Shown piece by piece: positions 45,160 to 58,700 of a stretch of DNA of 64,000 nt. This stretch comes from Diabrotica undecimpunctata (Eukaryota; Arthropoda; Insecta; Coleoptera; Chrysomelidae): NCBI RefSeq assembly GCF_040954645.1, contig NC_092803.1, positions 81,692,263 through 81,756,262 of the forward strand, in the 5' to 3' direction. A program made the translations under genes and the position numbers. The notes beneath the pieces were generated by a model. That model made no database searches. It was not told where the DNA came from and saw only the letters and a list, made by a program, of their open reading frames with translations. Within the stretch, counting starts at the first letter, position 1; every line of letters begins with the position of its first letter.

Positions 45160-46158
45160 AGTCAAATGTTGTTAGAATGGGTAGGCTTAGGTTTACTATA
45201 CCCGTCCTACACCGTTAAACATCTTGCTCTATCAACTTAAAGAGCTTTTTAAAGTCAATAAATCTTTTAAGGAGAGTTCCATCCGCCACAGAGCACAAAC
45301 GTAAAAGGCTTATGCTCTGGTACATCCAAATTGGCAGGACGAATCGAAATCTCGACTCTTTACTGACGAGTCTTGTTTTGCAAGCTATCCTGGTAATAGC
45401 CTTTTAAATATTAGATCAGAGAAATTAACAAATAAAAAGCTTTTTTCATGAAACTGAATTCATAAATTCAAAATAAAAGTCGCAATAGCTCTTCTAATAG
45501 ACGAAAATTGATGTTTTTTTTTTTTAATTTGAGTTAATTCGTAGCACAAATTATAAAAATTCAATTAGTTAATTTGTAAACTGTCCATTTAACTGAGTAG
45601 TTTGTTTAAACAATTTAAAATAAATACTTATTTATTTTGCAAAATTTTTCTTTTCTAAGGATTTGCCTAAGGACTTAGACAAATTATCTAGAACTCGTAA
45701 ATCTATGAAGGAAATTTAAATATCCATTTCTAATGGATTGTATTAGTATTTGTGGGGGATACATTTTTGATGACTTAAAAATAGAAAGTTTTGAAAAGAA
45801 ATATGACGAGTATGATTTATAGAGGGAAAATCTTTAAGATGTGACTCCAAATTTTCATGCCGGTGTCGGTCAAAACTCACATTTTGTTGACGATAATGCA
45901 AATTCACACCGGTATGTCATTGTAGGAAAAGGTCGACAAAAACATGCTATTACTCATTTGTCATTACAACCGAAGTCACTCTATCTCAACTGTATTGAGC
46001 ATTCTTGCGATCAATTTCAGAGAGAACTAAATACATACAAACTATACCTTGAAAATTTTCAGAAGCTAAAGAATCTGCTTTCTTTACTAGCAAAGTTGAT
46101 AAGATGTGTTCAACCGTTTAATGAAAAATATGTTAAGATGTTGCCAAGTAGTTATTAA
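45160..46158 (+). pseudogene. Tc1-like transposase remnant (DD34E)
   Basis: A 5' piece around 45290-45400 gives LFTDESCFASYPG, matching the first catalytic Asp block of Tc1-like transposases. The middle is eroded (45420-45780). The 3' part is open at 45841-46158: VGQNSHFVDDNANSHRYVIV (second Asp), LYLNCIEHSCDQFQRELN (Glu, 34 residues after the Asp), then a helical tail NFQKLKNLLSLLAKLIRCVQ. Stops upstream and loss of the DNA-binding domain make it dead. Confidence 0.75.
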
Positions 46159-47579
46159 AGCTTAAAGGACACACCTTATTAAACGATATTACTTATTTCA
46201 TTTTTAGAATAAATCGGATGTAACCTTGCATTTTTTTATTTCTATTTTCTTTTTCGATGATTTTGAGCATGGCAGAGTAATGCCTAGTACCATCCTGTCA
46301 AGGCAGGTGATCCTGAGATCCTTTGATGATTTAATGCGTCGGTGACTGAAAGGCACGTTTGCTGGGTGGCTTTTCAGGATGAATATAATGAAAATAGACA
46401 TGGAAATCTCCCGCTTCTTTTATGATTTTAGAATAACATGACCGCCACCAGTAATTATCTCAATTAAAATTAAAGTAAGGGTATTTCTACCGATTTATGT
46501 TATCCGCATATCTTACCATATTCTTATTTTAGAATACAGATTTTTTTCGTGTTGTAAGATTCTTCTTTTAAGTAAATATATAGAGTAGTGCCTGAAATTA
46601 CGCACTTATGATGTTCTTCATCCTGTTAAGTTTTACTTGTTTTTTTTTTTTCGCATTACACCTTTTATGCCTACGATTATATCGGAATGTTGAAATCAAA
46701 AATATGACCAACAACATAGAAATCAGTGAAGGTTACAAATATCATAATGTAGTAACATATTAAAATTTCCTGTATGAAATAATAGGTACAAGACAATAAT
46801 ATATCTTGTAAAACTGTGATTAAGTCATTCATCCTTGAGTTATTTACCCAACCAATCATTTTGACTATTATCACCCTGAATAATTGTAAAAAAAAACTCT
46901 TAAAGGTAACAATTTTAATACCGCCTTCCTCTTTTTGTTGTAATACACCATCAAATTACACATTGATATGAATCAGGAAGGAAATATGTTGTAATCAAAT
47001 ATTTATTAATGGATATATTATTGGTTATTGATTATGGTGTATAATAACAAAGGTACAATTAATTATTAATAGACACATATTTAGAAAACAATTCATTTAA
47101 TATAATATATTATACGGATTTATACCTACATTATAATCATCATACTACTCAAGTATAGTTAAAAGGTGAGTCAGAAAGAATCGGCAAAATATGCTGTTGT
47201 CAGAAATAATATTTTTTCCAACAAACAAGTCTAAAATTTTCCGTTTCTCATCTACGGGGCATTGGGTTTCTAAATTTAAAATAAATGTTGTTCATAAATC
47301 AGCCATTTTTCTAGACATCTGCCTGTAAATTGTCAAACAGCTTCTTAATAAAGATAAATAAGAATCTATTGTTATCTTTAGCCATATTGGCTTCCTTATA
47401 TATATAGAATTTAAGTCATTTCTGCTCCGAGGCACAATCCTGTTTTTATGAGCTGTATGGGTTTAAATTATATTATTAGGATGCTAACCTGGATGTAGAC
47501 CCTATCTTCCTTCATCCGAGATTGAAACCGGACAATATTTCTGTCGAGCTACTCGATACACCCAACAGAACTGCAGGCG
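46159..47579. other. No recognised gene
   Basis: AT-rich. A minus-strand 65-codon frame at 46204-46401 is unrecognised. A frame-like patch at 47220-47400 (minus) is also not assignable. Confidence 0.4.
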
Positions 47580-48500
47580 GAGTTTTGCTAGGTTTGAGTC
47601 AAAGCATTTGACAGAGTATGTCTCAAAATATATATTCAACCTTTTATATAATAGAGATATCATAAAAATTATTAAAAACATCTACCAAGACAACCAAATG
47701 AAATTCCTAATAGATGGACAACTTACAGAACCTATAGACGTAGGCAGCGGAATAAGACAGGAAGACTCATTGAGTCCTATGCTCTTTACTGTATGAAATC
47801 ATTAGAAAGACGGAATATTAAAAGCCCAAGATGAAGATAGCCTGCAAAGACTAGTTTGCATATTTAACATTGCACCAAAATAATTAATATGACAATCTCA
47901 TTTCAGAAAACTAAAACAATAGTAATAATAATAAGTTAATAAGCAAAGAACCAATCAGATGTAAATTAGAAATCGATGGCATCAGTTTTTAACAATAATG
48001 GAAATAAAATCCTTTGGAATTACACTGTTCATATATGGAATATGGAGACCTGGACAAAGAAGTGAAAGATCAAGTACAAAGAGCAAATAGACTGGCAGGT
48101 TACCTTAATAACACTATATGGCGAAACCGACATATTAACACTGAGATGAAGTCAAGAATTTATAGATCCAGTGTAAGACCAATAATGACATACGCATCAA
48201 AAATACATGACAGAGCCACAACACAAAGGCTACTGGAAACAGCACATATAAGAGTACCGAGAAGAATTACAGGAAATGCGCTGAGAGATCGAAAGAGGAG
48301 TGAAGATATTAGAAGAAAATGTAACGTAGAGTGTATAAATAAATGGACCCTGAACAGAAAAAAGAGTGGAATAACCACATAAGCAGAATGGGGGAGACCT
48401 GTGTGGTCAAAATAGCAAGAGGTAAATCACCAATCGGTAGAAGTATCGGATGACCACGAAAAACATGGAGTGGTATGATACTCTGGTGATATTTATGTCA
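47580..48500 (+). pseudogene. LINE B, second copy, internal deletion
   Basis: 47608-47796 encodes YNRDIIKIIKNIYQDNQMKF and GQLTEPIDVGSGIRQEDSLS, the RT block before the catalytic site. The YADD region is deleted: directly afterwards come QDEDSLQRLVCIFNIAPK and, from 48014, YGDLDKEVKDQVQRANRLAG, RIYRSSVRPIMTYASK and RRITGNALRDRKRS. The C-terminal 120 residues match LINE B at 19719-20249 nearly residue for residue, in opposite orientation. Stops and frameshifts present. Confidence 0.82.
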
Positions 48501-50094
48501 ATCGTTTATGAACGTAGATAACAAGCATTACCCGCCAGATTTACTGGTGCTGGTAGGTTGTATGATATAGGTGGTTAGTGTGGAGTTAAAGGCTGAGTTG
48601 ATTGATTTATTTATTTAATGATTTGTAGCTCATTTTGGTCTTGTACATGTCCAAGTTATACAGGGTGCCTCGCTTCAGCTCTACTTGTTTTATTCTATAG
48701 CATACTAAAGTGTTCCTGCTACTTTTGGGCACTTCTACTCTTTCGTTTAAAAGATCTCCATGCTGATTTTTAATCTTACTCGCATATTTCTTTGGTCTTT
48801 GCACATTTGTAAAACTTTGTGCATTCTTGCTTCCTGCTTAAGCTTTCCAATATGTTTTTGTTTTACTCTTTCCTTTTTCGTTGATATTCTTCAATATTTT
48901 CATAATCAAATCGTGATTTCGTTACATGATTGCGTCTGCGCAGGACTGTAATGTACTCGACTAAGGTCAACATATTACTGCCACCAGAAAATACGGCCCC
49001 AGTTCTTGGACTATAAGATGTATGTGAAGAGAATTAGAAAGGGATATAAAATATATCCTAAAATAGTATCTTACTTACACTTATCTCGTCTGTACTAACA
49101 TAGTTATTTCAACAGATATAAAACCGTATTAAATAACTCAAGACACTTTTAAATTTAATCCCCACTTTTAGATGACCCAAAAAGAATCTTATTACCGCAA
49201 TTCTGAATAAAAGCTTCTGCTTGTTATCCTCCTTTTACGTTTTGCAAATGATCCCATCACATTTTTCAAACTCTAATAATATGTCATCCACTTATAGCTC
49301 TTTTTATTCCTTTCCTTCGATCATTCTTTTCTTAATTCTTCCGAGCCATTTGTGGGTTTTAAGAGATCGATGCTAGCGGGTCTAAGAAGGCCGGAAAAAA
49401 GTTTAGTACGGGGTTAGGATCGCGTTTTTGTGATAGAATTGGGATTAACTTTTTATATTTTATTCCAAATAGTTAACCAGTAGTTGATAGAAATTTATGT
49501 ATTAAAACACTGAATATTATTTTGTTCTGGTAATATTATCCTCCTCTTTAATTCCCTTTTCTGTTTTAATACCTATTTATCATTCCCGTTTATTTTACAA
49601 TATATAAAAGTGTCATTTATTTTGTGTGTGAATTTTACTATTCTTAGTATTATTTGCATGTATAAGTATTTGTCACAATATTGAAAAAAAAATTAATGTT
49701 GTCCTTGGGTGAATTTCTATTTATTTGCTGAAGTTTATTAATAATATAAATGCTTCTTTGTAATTTTGTAAAATGAAACTAATTCAATATCAACTTCTTT
49801 ATATTTATACTGATCTATTTATCAAAATACAAAACATGCATACTCAACATTACTTCCGAAAAAAAAGCACATCACTTTAACTGAGCTTAAATCTGCATTA
49901 ACAAAGATGAAAAATAAAAATGAAAAATAATGGGCCTAAAATTTCTTTTATTGAATTGGTGAAATATGCCTTAGATCCAGATGTAGTTTTGGAAATGCTC
50001 TTGTCTTGAATGTGTTTCATAAATGTCTAATAAACTAAATATAAACTCTTAAAATACTAAATTGTACTAAATGTGTAAATTGTTTTTGTTAATT
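48501..50094. other. Mostly unassigned
   Basis: A minus-strand frame at 48607-48804 contains KKYASKIKNQHGDLLNERVE, possibly a LINE linker relic, weak. The rest is AT-rich without motifs. Confidence 0.4.
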
Positions 50095-50735
50095 TATGGT
50101 TTTTTAGTAGCCACCCCTAGCCCTTAAGCAAGCTTCAATTTGCGTGGGCATACTCCTAAACAAATTGTCAATATTTTGTTGTGGTAGGTTGTTTCAATCT
50201 TTAAGATCAGCTTGTACTAACTGTGAAGTGTTTTGTGGATTCTTCTGGTCAGCTCTAATTCTTCTTTTAAGCATATTCCACAATTGCTCTATATCCACTT
50301 CTATAGAGCCTAACTAGAGGTTCTAGAACCAAATCAACATACCTACGAGCTGTTAAAGTTGGTTGGATGGAAATTAAATGAGTCTTTTAACCTATCATAA
50401 TACCTCCTTGTGACACGTCCTTCTTTATATCTGTAAACAGATCTTGCAATTTCCGTTTTTGCTTGTCTTCCTCGCCCTCTAAGTATACGAATTTGTCGGT
50501 CATCTGATTTTTCACAACTCCTGGTTTTGGTGTTGAAGACACCAATTTAGGCGATCAATCTTGAGCTGCCTGGATAACTACGAATTTCTGCTACCTAGCA
50601 TAAGTTTTTAACACAACGTCCTGTGTTATGTCTACCACTGTCACTAAATCTTTTTGAGACATTCCTTGCTCCACAAGACCAATAATTTTTCCCCTTTGCA
50701 CATGCGTTAACCCCACGTAAGGCATATTTTTGCTT
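50095..50735 (-). pseudogene. Tc1-like transposase with internal deletion
   Basis: The minus strand starts at 50725 with MPYVGLTHVQRGKIIGLVEQ followed by GMSQKDL, the first helix-turn-helix. Next is SDDRQIRILRGRGRQAKTEI then ARSVYRY, the second DNA-binding half. The catalytic centre with both Asp is missing. At 50095-50290 the C-terminal end follows: IEVDIEQLWNMLKRRIRADQ (third acidic residue), NIDNLFRSMPTQIEACLRAR. Internal deletion like this is typical of non-autonomous Tc1 derivatives. Confidence 0.8.
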
Positions 50736-51434
50736 TTAAACTCAAAAGTAAGTTTATTTTCGTTTAATTTACAACTTAAACAAATAATCCATAACGTATT
50801 GAGCTGTGTTATCTGAATATTTTATTGGTTTGCTAATTTTCAATAAAAACCTTTACTTTTGCAATCTTGTCTATAACTTTACAAAAAAGATTTTTAAATG
50901 ATACTTATCGCTTCTAATGTTGTCGTCAAGTGGTTGACAGGATCGCAAAATGTAGTTGTTGGTTGCTAGTTGTAGTTGTTGATATTGTTATTAAATTCCA
51001 GGTATATGTTGAGGTCCCCACTTAATGTAGTACGTTACTCCCAATGTTTGACCGTGCGATTAGGGAATTTTTCACCCAAAAAGATTGATATTACAATTGG
51101 ACAACAATAATTCATATTAGGCCAAAAAATCCCGAAAAGATTTACAATATAAATGAATTTTCAACTGAAAATACAGCTTAAATAAGCAAAAACATTACAA
51201 AAACTAACCCGTTCTTTGTATTGAACTATCCCTACTTCTGAAGTGACACAAGGGACACGGCAAGGCAGAGTTGTCAACTAACAGACATAAGTACTTTGTT
51301 TATTAAAGTGAGGCATAGAAATTTATATACGTTATACCTCATAGAACGTAATGGGGACTTAATAAAGGAATAAAAATATTTAGTGAAAATATAACGTTGA
51401 TGAAAGAGATGAGCGCCAACTATTTTTAAAATTA
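50736..51434. other. Spacer
   Basis: No recognised motif; TGTAGTTGTTG repeats near 50950-50985. Confidence 0.4.
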
Positions 51435-53650
51435 AAATAGTAACATAAAAGATTGTATTAATCAATTTTACGATAAATTGTATGACTGCATTGATCAAGC
51501 CATCCCAAAAAAAATTATTAAAAATAGACAAAAACAGAAATATCCAGCTTATTTTAGTATAGACCTTATTAAAAAAATCAGACAAAAAAACAAATTAAGC
51601 AAACATATAAAAATAAGGAAAGCTAGTGCTATTGATAACAATATATTAAAGAGTCTTAGAAATACTATTAAAAAGTAAATCAAAAATGAATTTATGCAGC
51701 ATCAAAATAATATTGAAGATAACATTTTGCATGACCCAAATAGTTTTTGGACATTCATAAGAAGTAGGAGACAAACCAGCGGTTTTCCTCACGAGATGTC
51801 TTTAAATGATCATACATATACAGGCCCTTAGGATATTGCCATGGCTTTCTCTCATAATTTTAGCTCAATTTATCAGGTATCATCCACACATCAGGGTAGT
51901 TCACAGGGATCTTTTAACTTTTCTGTTATTAGTGAAGAAGATGTGAAGGTTAGTATAAAAAAATTAAAGCCAAAAAAGGCCACTGGTAGTGATAATATCC
52001 CTGCCTATATCTTTAAAGGATGTTCTGATATATTTCAAAAGCCATTATCACATCTATTTCATCTCTTAATCTTTTAAAACTAACACCTTTCCAGACAAAC
52101 TCAAAGAGGCTACCATTACTCCAGTTTTTAAATCAGGTAATAGAAACAATATAGAAGACTGTCTTCCTATAAGTATCCTTAATTCCCTGGCTAAAATATT
52201 TGATTCTATATTCTATATGAATATACTGAAAATTTTTTAAAATGAATTTGCTCCAGAACAACATGGCTTTTTGCCTGGGTTATCCACAACTAGTAATCTG
52301 TGCATTCTGTCTAATTTTGCTAGTAAGGCAATAAATAATAAACTCCAATTAGATTTAATAATGACTGACTGCTCAAAGGCCTTTGATATGGTTGACCATA
52401 GCATTCTTTTATTGAGATTGAATGAGTTTGGTTTTTCGCATGATGCTTTTACATTTATAAAATCGTATGTGGATTCAAGGTTTTAACGAGTCAAAATTGG
52501 TAGGTGTTTATCAGATAAATTTCAGGCTACATCTGGTGTCCCCCAAGGGAGCAACTTAGAGCCTTTGTTTTTCCAAATTTTTGTCAAATCACTACCACAA
52601 TCTCTTAAATTTTCTTCTAGTGTGATCTATGCCGATGATTTTAAGCTTTTTAAGACTATACATACTTCAAATGATTGTCAGTTACTACAGGAGGACCTGA
52701 CCTCAGTTGTGGAATGGTTTAGGGACAACAATATGATCTTGAATATTAAGAAGTGTAGAGTCATATCTTTTACTCGCAAAATCGACTACATTCAAAATAA
52801 TTATAGAATTGACAATTGTGTAGTATCTAGGAAAACCAAATGTAAAAATCTGGAAATATACTTACAGGCTAACATTAAATTTAATGAACACTGTATAAAT
52901 ATTGTTAATAAGGCCTACAAAATATTGGGATTTGTAATAAGAAATTCCAAACACTTTAGTATAAACACAACCATTAGACTATATAACGCTTTAGTCAGAC
53001 CAAACTTGGAATATGCATTAGTGGTATGGACTCCTGAAGCCAAAGTTCATATTAATCATATAGAAAAGGTACAAAAAAGATTTCTAAGGTATTTATACCT
53101 TAAGAAATACAATGTGTATACTCACCTTACGCCATCAAAAGAGTTGCTTCAAATATTTGGCTTGCAGTCATTAGAGCAAAGAAGAAACATGCATTGTGTT
53201 GTGTTTATTCATAATATCATTAACAATGTTAAATATAAGACATGTGGTTTGATCAACTTTATTAGGTTTCATGTGCCAAAGGTCAACCTAAGGGTAAACA
53301 GTAATGACCTATTTTCTTGTAGTCCATATAACTCTTGTGCAATAATAAACTATATGCAATATCAGTGTAATGAGTTAATAAAGATCTGTGATATAGACCT
53401 CTTTACCTGTAGTGTAAGGGATATTAAAAAATGTTATGAATAGATAAGTAATAGACTGAATTTTAAAATTTTATTAACTTGTGTCTTTTTTTTAATGTGT
53501 TTTACTTTCTGTGTTTTTATTTTGTACTTGTGTGTATATTGTAGTTTTTGTGTGTATATTTTTATACCAAGTAATGAGCACTCTTACATGTAATTGCTAC
53601 CTAGGTGGTGTTTGTAAGTTTTAATAAATAAATAAAAAAAAAATAAAAAT
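51435..53650 (+). pseudogene. LINE D (CR1/Jockey-like RT), 5' truncated
   Basis: From about 51435 the plus strand reads NQFYDKLYDCIDQAIPKK and FSIDLIKKIRQKNKL, then DVKVSIKKLKPKKATGSDN (RT start), FPDKLKEATITPVFKSGN, APEQHGFLPGLSTTSNL, DLIMTDCSKAFDMVDHSILL (first catalytic Asp), TSGVPQGSNLEPLFF, SSVIYADDFKLFKTI (YADD) and ILNIKKCRVISFTRK. The last 292 codons (52565-53443) are open and include RPNLEYALVVWTPEAKVH. Stops lie at about 51676, 51830, 52075 and 52485. The 3' UTR ends in an A-rich AATAAATAAATAAA tail at 53622-53645. YADD-F-LF pattern suggests CR1/Jockey; clade not firmly set. Confidence 0.88.
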
Positions 53651-53839
53651 CAAGTTGATAGATGAATAAAATCGAAAGTAATTACTGAAATTGAGAAATC
53701 CTTATCTGACTAACATGGTATTGCATGTTATGAAAAAACCTGATCTAGAATCAAAACTATTATCTAAAAAAAAATTACAGCAATTTAGTTATTAATTAAT
53801 TAAAGACAACAATCAAATAACAATGTGTATTTTGAATGG

Positions 53840-54056
53840 TCCTCAGGAAAGAAGTACCGTCAATTCGATTTTATGTAACATTGTCTGCTTAGCAAACATA
53901 AAACTGAACGACAAATATATCATTGGGCTATTGAAAATAGAACATACACGTCTTACACATGATCACGTCTTAATGAATATCATTAGTCCGTTTTTGTGCC
54001 AGTATTTTAATTCCAATATTGTTCTGAAGCTATTTTCTTGTGGCATTTTAAATTAA
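53840..54056 (+). pseudogene. LINE C-terminal zinc-ribbon fragment
   Basis: LLKIEHTRLTHDHVLMN and SPFLCQYFNSNIVLKLFSC match the terminal RLRIGHTRLTH..C..C block of I-clade LINEs. It is short and isolated, and ends where the dispersed repeat begins. Confidence 0.6.
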
Positions 54057-54660
54057 TTACTATTTAAATGGGAATAAGCCACAATTAAAGGTTAAAATAC
54101 GTTTATTGACGTTTCAATTTCCACTTCGGAAATCGTTCTCAAAATACAAACATTAGTAAATTAAACAATTTTTTTTTGTTACTTAGTGAAACATTCTTCT
54201 AATAATTTAATTTTATCTGACTCATCTATATTGACAATTCAGACATACATTATACATTTTAAAGTAGACGACTTTAAAATGATATTGCCAATATTGTTGA
54301 GTTGTGTTCCTGGGACGACTTTACTTATAAGTTAGTACATTCGATTACATGAAATCAACTTTAACTTGAGAATATTGGTCAGAAAAGTCTTTAAAAAGAC
54401 AAATACATGCCATGATGACAGTAAAATTCTCGTGTTAGTGATTCCATAGTAAATTATCATAGTAAATTATCATAGTAAATTATCATAGTAAATTATCATA
54501 GTAAATTATCATAGTAAATTATCATAGTAATTATCATAGTAAATTATGAGGGAAAAACCAGGAAAAAACATCATAATACTATCCCGACATGGTAAGTATT
54601 TGATCGTGCATTTAGTTTACCTTCAATAAACACCAAATTCCGATTTTATATGTTTGTTAT
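54056..54660. repeat. GACGTTTC-type dispersed repeat, longest copy
   Basis: It begins with AAATGGGAATAAGCCACAA, GACGTTTCAATTTCCACTTC and CAAAATACAAACATTAG as at 41050. It continues with a hairpin CATTTTAAAGTAGACGACTT..AAAATG (54258-54284) and the (CATAGTAAATTAT)n array, ending near TTACCTTCAATAAACACC. No coding capacity seen; a short non-autonomous element is likely. Confidence 0.65.
54445..54547. repeat. 13 bp tandem repeat CATAGTAAATTAT, about 8 copies
   Basis: Eight units in a row, all identical except one lacking a single A. The flanks (GTTAGTGATTC and GAGGGAAAAACC) suggest expansion of one unit within the dispersed repeat. Confidence 0.95.
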
Positions 54661-54880
54661 TTAAAAAACATAAATGATGTATTCTCTTTATGTTACTGAC
54701 TTACCAATATTGGTAGCACCAAGAAATACAATCTTGATAGCAACCTAAAACACGTTATTAACGTAAATAATATTATCCATAAAAAAGTTAATGTTTTTAA
54801 GAAACATAAATTATTATAATTTTTTGCGAGAAAAATTGATGTAATTTTAAATTTTTTCTAAGGAATAAAACGTAAATAAA

Positions 54881-54948
54881 CTTACAGTGAAGGGAAAAAC
54901 TTCTAGTTCAAAATGATATACACTAAAAGTTTTTCACTTCACTGTAAG
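54881..54948. repeat. 68 bp hairpin
   Basis: CTTACAGTGAAGGGAAAAAC and its reverse complement at the other end form a 22 bp stem with one mismatch and a loop of about 24 nt. Could be a tiny MITE. Confidence 0.8.
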
Positions 54949-55077
54949 TAAGTATATTTAAACTTTCGTATACAGATAACCATTGGGATCGTTCCCTTTT
55001 ATTAGTTAAAACGTAAACTTTATTTGTGTGTTTAAGAAGTTCTGAGATTATTTTCTTGTGGCAATTTTAAGTTATAT

Positions 55078-55300
55078 TATATTTATGTGGGATTAAACCA
55101 CAAGTGATTGTCATAAAAATTATATTTTAAATATGTTTTTGACGTTTCAATTTCTACTGCGATCGTTTTCAAAAAAAGATTTTTAAAAATGAGTTATTTT
55201 AATTTGTAGTTGTTAATTAACTGGCACTTTGTTTAGCTGATTTAACAGATGCTTTACTTGGTATCGATCTTGTAGGAAAATAGCCATGCTTTTAAGTGAA
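55078..55300. repeat. GACGTTTC-type dispersed repeat
   Basis: TGGGATTAAACCACAAGTG, TTGACGTTTCAATTTCTAC, CGTTTTCAAAAAAAG and TTACTTGGTATCGATCTTGT. Same subtype as 27620-27860. Confidence 0.75.
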
Positions 55301-55662
55301 CATTCTGAGGGTGATGACGGACATATGGAGCACAAGCGGAAAGGGAAAGGTAGATCCTACTGAAATTTTTTGTTGAGAAAGAATGTTAAAAGAATTTTGT
55401 GACGGCAAAAATTTGGAAGAATTAACGAGATGATTAATCATGCTTCACGTTTTGTTTAATTATCCAAATAAATTCTTGTGAATGTAGGTACTTCATCAGG
55501 TTTTAAATAAATGATTTTTATATAAAGTTCAACGAAAAAAATATGAAAACTTTAGATAATAGAAACTTCGAATTTTTTTTTTATTTAAATTAATGTGTCT
55601 CGGCTGTAATGGCCATTGACACAAACAATATTGTGTACAATAATTACAATAAGCACATTTAA

Positions 55663-56711
55663 CTAATTGCTACAGACTTTCTTGGATTTTTTAGTTTTAT
55701 GCTTTTTAGGCACGTTTGCATCGGGTGAAGGCATTTTTATGTCTTTGATGGGTAAGTTAGTAGATGTGTTTGTTTCTTGGGAGGTAGAATCGCTGAGGTC
55801 AGAACGAGTTCGCTTCTGACCAGTGGTAGGAGGAAGAAATTTATTGTTTGCGGCAATAGAAGTGGTGGATATATCGACAGTTTTTATCTGTTGACTGGGA
55901 ACCGAATTTTGTGTTGTATTTGATGGTGGCATATATTTTCAGCTGCGGACGTTTCTTAATTTGGGAGAGGATTGCTAGGGGGATTTTGACAGTTATTTGC
56001 TGTATGTCCATGTTTTTTGCATAGAAAACATGCCATTTTGTCAGTAGAGAGAAATATTCTGTACGAATTGTTGTCGAATGTAATTATTAGTGAAGTTTCA
56101 ATTTTAAGGCTATCTGTAGTTGGAGTGACGTATACCTGTCTTCTGAAGCTCATAATATGCGTAAATTCATCACCGGGGATTCCAGCTTTAAGATGTGACA
56201 CTGGTGAAGCTAGTTGAAGACCTAGATCTTGAAGGTGTTTTTCTATAATTTCATGAGGTATTGAGGGATAGACGTTGGAGATTATTAGTCTTTTGGCTGG
56301 GGTTACCAGTCTTCTTACGGGTAGTTCTACAGAGTTGATTGTAATCGTAGGAGATTCTGTTAAAATATGTTCCAGTTCAGAATTTGTTAAGTAGATGCAT
56401 ATCCGATTATTGGAAATTCTTGAGGCGAAGCATATGTTTTTGGGGCTAATATTATTACCTATGGCTTTGACGTAGTCGAGTAGTAATAAGTTTGGTTCAG
56501 CATGTATTAACATGGCTTGATCTTATTTGGGATATTTCGGTTTGGGTTTTGACATAGTAGCAGTTGCATGTGAATTTGGATTATTACTGATGACGTTGTT
56601 TCCAGACATGGTGTTGCTAACAGTAGGAGAACTTTGATTTAAGTTGTTACTCATGTAGTCAAAAGTAACTATTTTTGGATTTATTGTATTCAAGTTTCGA
56701 CTGATAGGCAC
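55663..56711 (-). pseudogene. LINE ORF1 (gag-like, CCHC) of I/Jockey type
   Basis: Minus strand, N-terminal Asn/Ser-rich region (56523-56711), an in-frame TAA at 56520-56522, then ENLLLL-like AEPNLLLLDYVKAIGNNISP and ICFASRISNNRICIYLTNSE, an RRM-like gag core with LVTPAKRLIISNVYPSIPHE. A CCHC zinc knuckle ACFLCKKHGHTANNC lies at about 55990-56040. A frameshift near 55950 leads to a Thr/Ser/Lys-rich tail (55663-55932). Gag-like ORF1 proteins of this kind bind LINE RNA. The RT part is absent; the 3' side is cut at about 55600. The 5' UTR may extend to about 56960. Confidence 0.82.
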
Positions 56712-56959
56712 TTCGCCGAACCAGTCCTTGATAGGACTGACTTACGTCAAATATGGCAAAAATGACAACACAGCTGACTGTTTTGGTTAGAAAAGTATTA
56801 ATTAACTATTTCTTACTGAATAATATTGCAGCTCTTGACGTTGAAAACTCTACACAACAATTACTAATCACTATTTTGATGGTAAAATACTTTTAAAAAC
56901 TGATATTTACTGTGATAAACGGCGAATTTTTACACTAATTCACAGAGCGGTATGTACTC

Positions 56960-58280
56960 GTTCGTATCAATTTGACAGTTTTTTTTTTATATATTTTCTA
57001 ATCTGAAAGAAATTATATTACATATTACGTGTATTTAAATTGTATTTAGTAAAACTTAAAAAATAAACACAAAGAATATGACGTTCCGATGTAACACGAA
57101 TCTGCCGAATTAGTCAATGCCTACACGACCCTCCCTTTTTAGTGTCACCCCATCGTAAAGTATGCAAATCCCCGATTATCCGTGATATCCAAACATAACC
57201 TCAAAAAACTGTCTTATAAGTATATCTTCCTAATTCGGCCCGTAACGCAAAGTCAAAAGTAAAAGTAGTAAATTAGAAGGAATTAGATTAAAAGATAGGC
57301 TATTACGAAACATGCAAACGTCGTGACACGCAACTGCTAAGTTTTCCGGAAATTTTTTATCGGTTTTTTTCAGGGACTGAAACTTTTTCTGTATGCTATT
57401 AGTTTATTGATGTCGGGAAATGGGTCTCTAAAAAAGACTGTTTCAAAGCAATATAATAAATTTTTTGCAACTTGCAAAAGAATAATGTTCTTTTCTACAT
57501 TTTTGGGAAACAAGGGTTATGGAATTAATGTAAAATGAAAAAAATGATAAAAACCAAAAGAATGTCATTCTAAAAATTAACAAACAATAAACACTTAACC
57601 TAAGTCGCGAATATTCATCAGAATAAATTAAAATATGATAGAAATAAAAAAACACAGAATTTATTGTACCTTGATTCTCTCAAAGCTTTTGGTTTCATTT
57701 GTCTTTAATATCCCGATTTTTAACTCTACAACTCATTACTCATTGCTAAAATTACTTGCAAAACTTTTCTCCAACAATTAAAGCGCATTCAGTATAAAAT
57801 ATTCTACTAGAATTTAGATATCCCTTCTTGCACAGTATCTGCAAAAATCGAGTAACGAAGTTTTGGATTCATTTCACATTTCATTTTGTTTTACACTGGT
57901 TTTTGAACATTTACCAAGGCATTCTATTAAGGTACATAAAAGTTACACCCACAACGCTGATATTTAAATATTTTAGTTCAGGAGCCATAGTAATACTAGA
58001 TAAACGATTAAAAAGTTAAAAGCTATCTCAACTTGAATATACATATAACAGATATAGTCCATAGGGTATAACATTCCTACAAAGTTTTTACTCTAAAAAA
58101 AAAGATACTGAGAAAAAAGTGGAATACTTATCGCTATTATTTGTCACACTCACAACTATCACTATTAAAGCAACAAGCGTTCCCTGTAAGTGATTTTATT
58201 AAGCGTTGTTAGCGTTGATTTTATGGTAAAGCATGACGTTTAAAACCCATACAAACCCATACTAGATCTATTAGTCATAT
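56960..58280. other. No recognised gene
   Basis: A patch with CGs at 57080-57250 has no frame. The rest is AT-rich. Confidence 0.45.
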
Positions 58281-58284
58281 ACAA

Positions 58285-58700
<416 letters not shown>

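Noticed and set aside
54445..54547. Regular short repeat that could suggest a CRISPR array
   Set aside because: Units are contiguous without spacers, in eukaryotic transposon-rich DNA.
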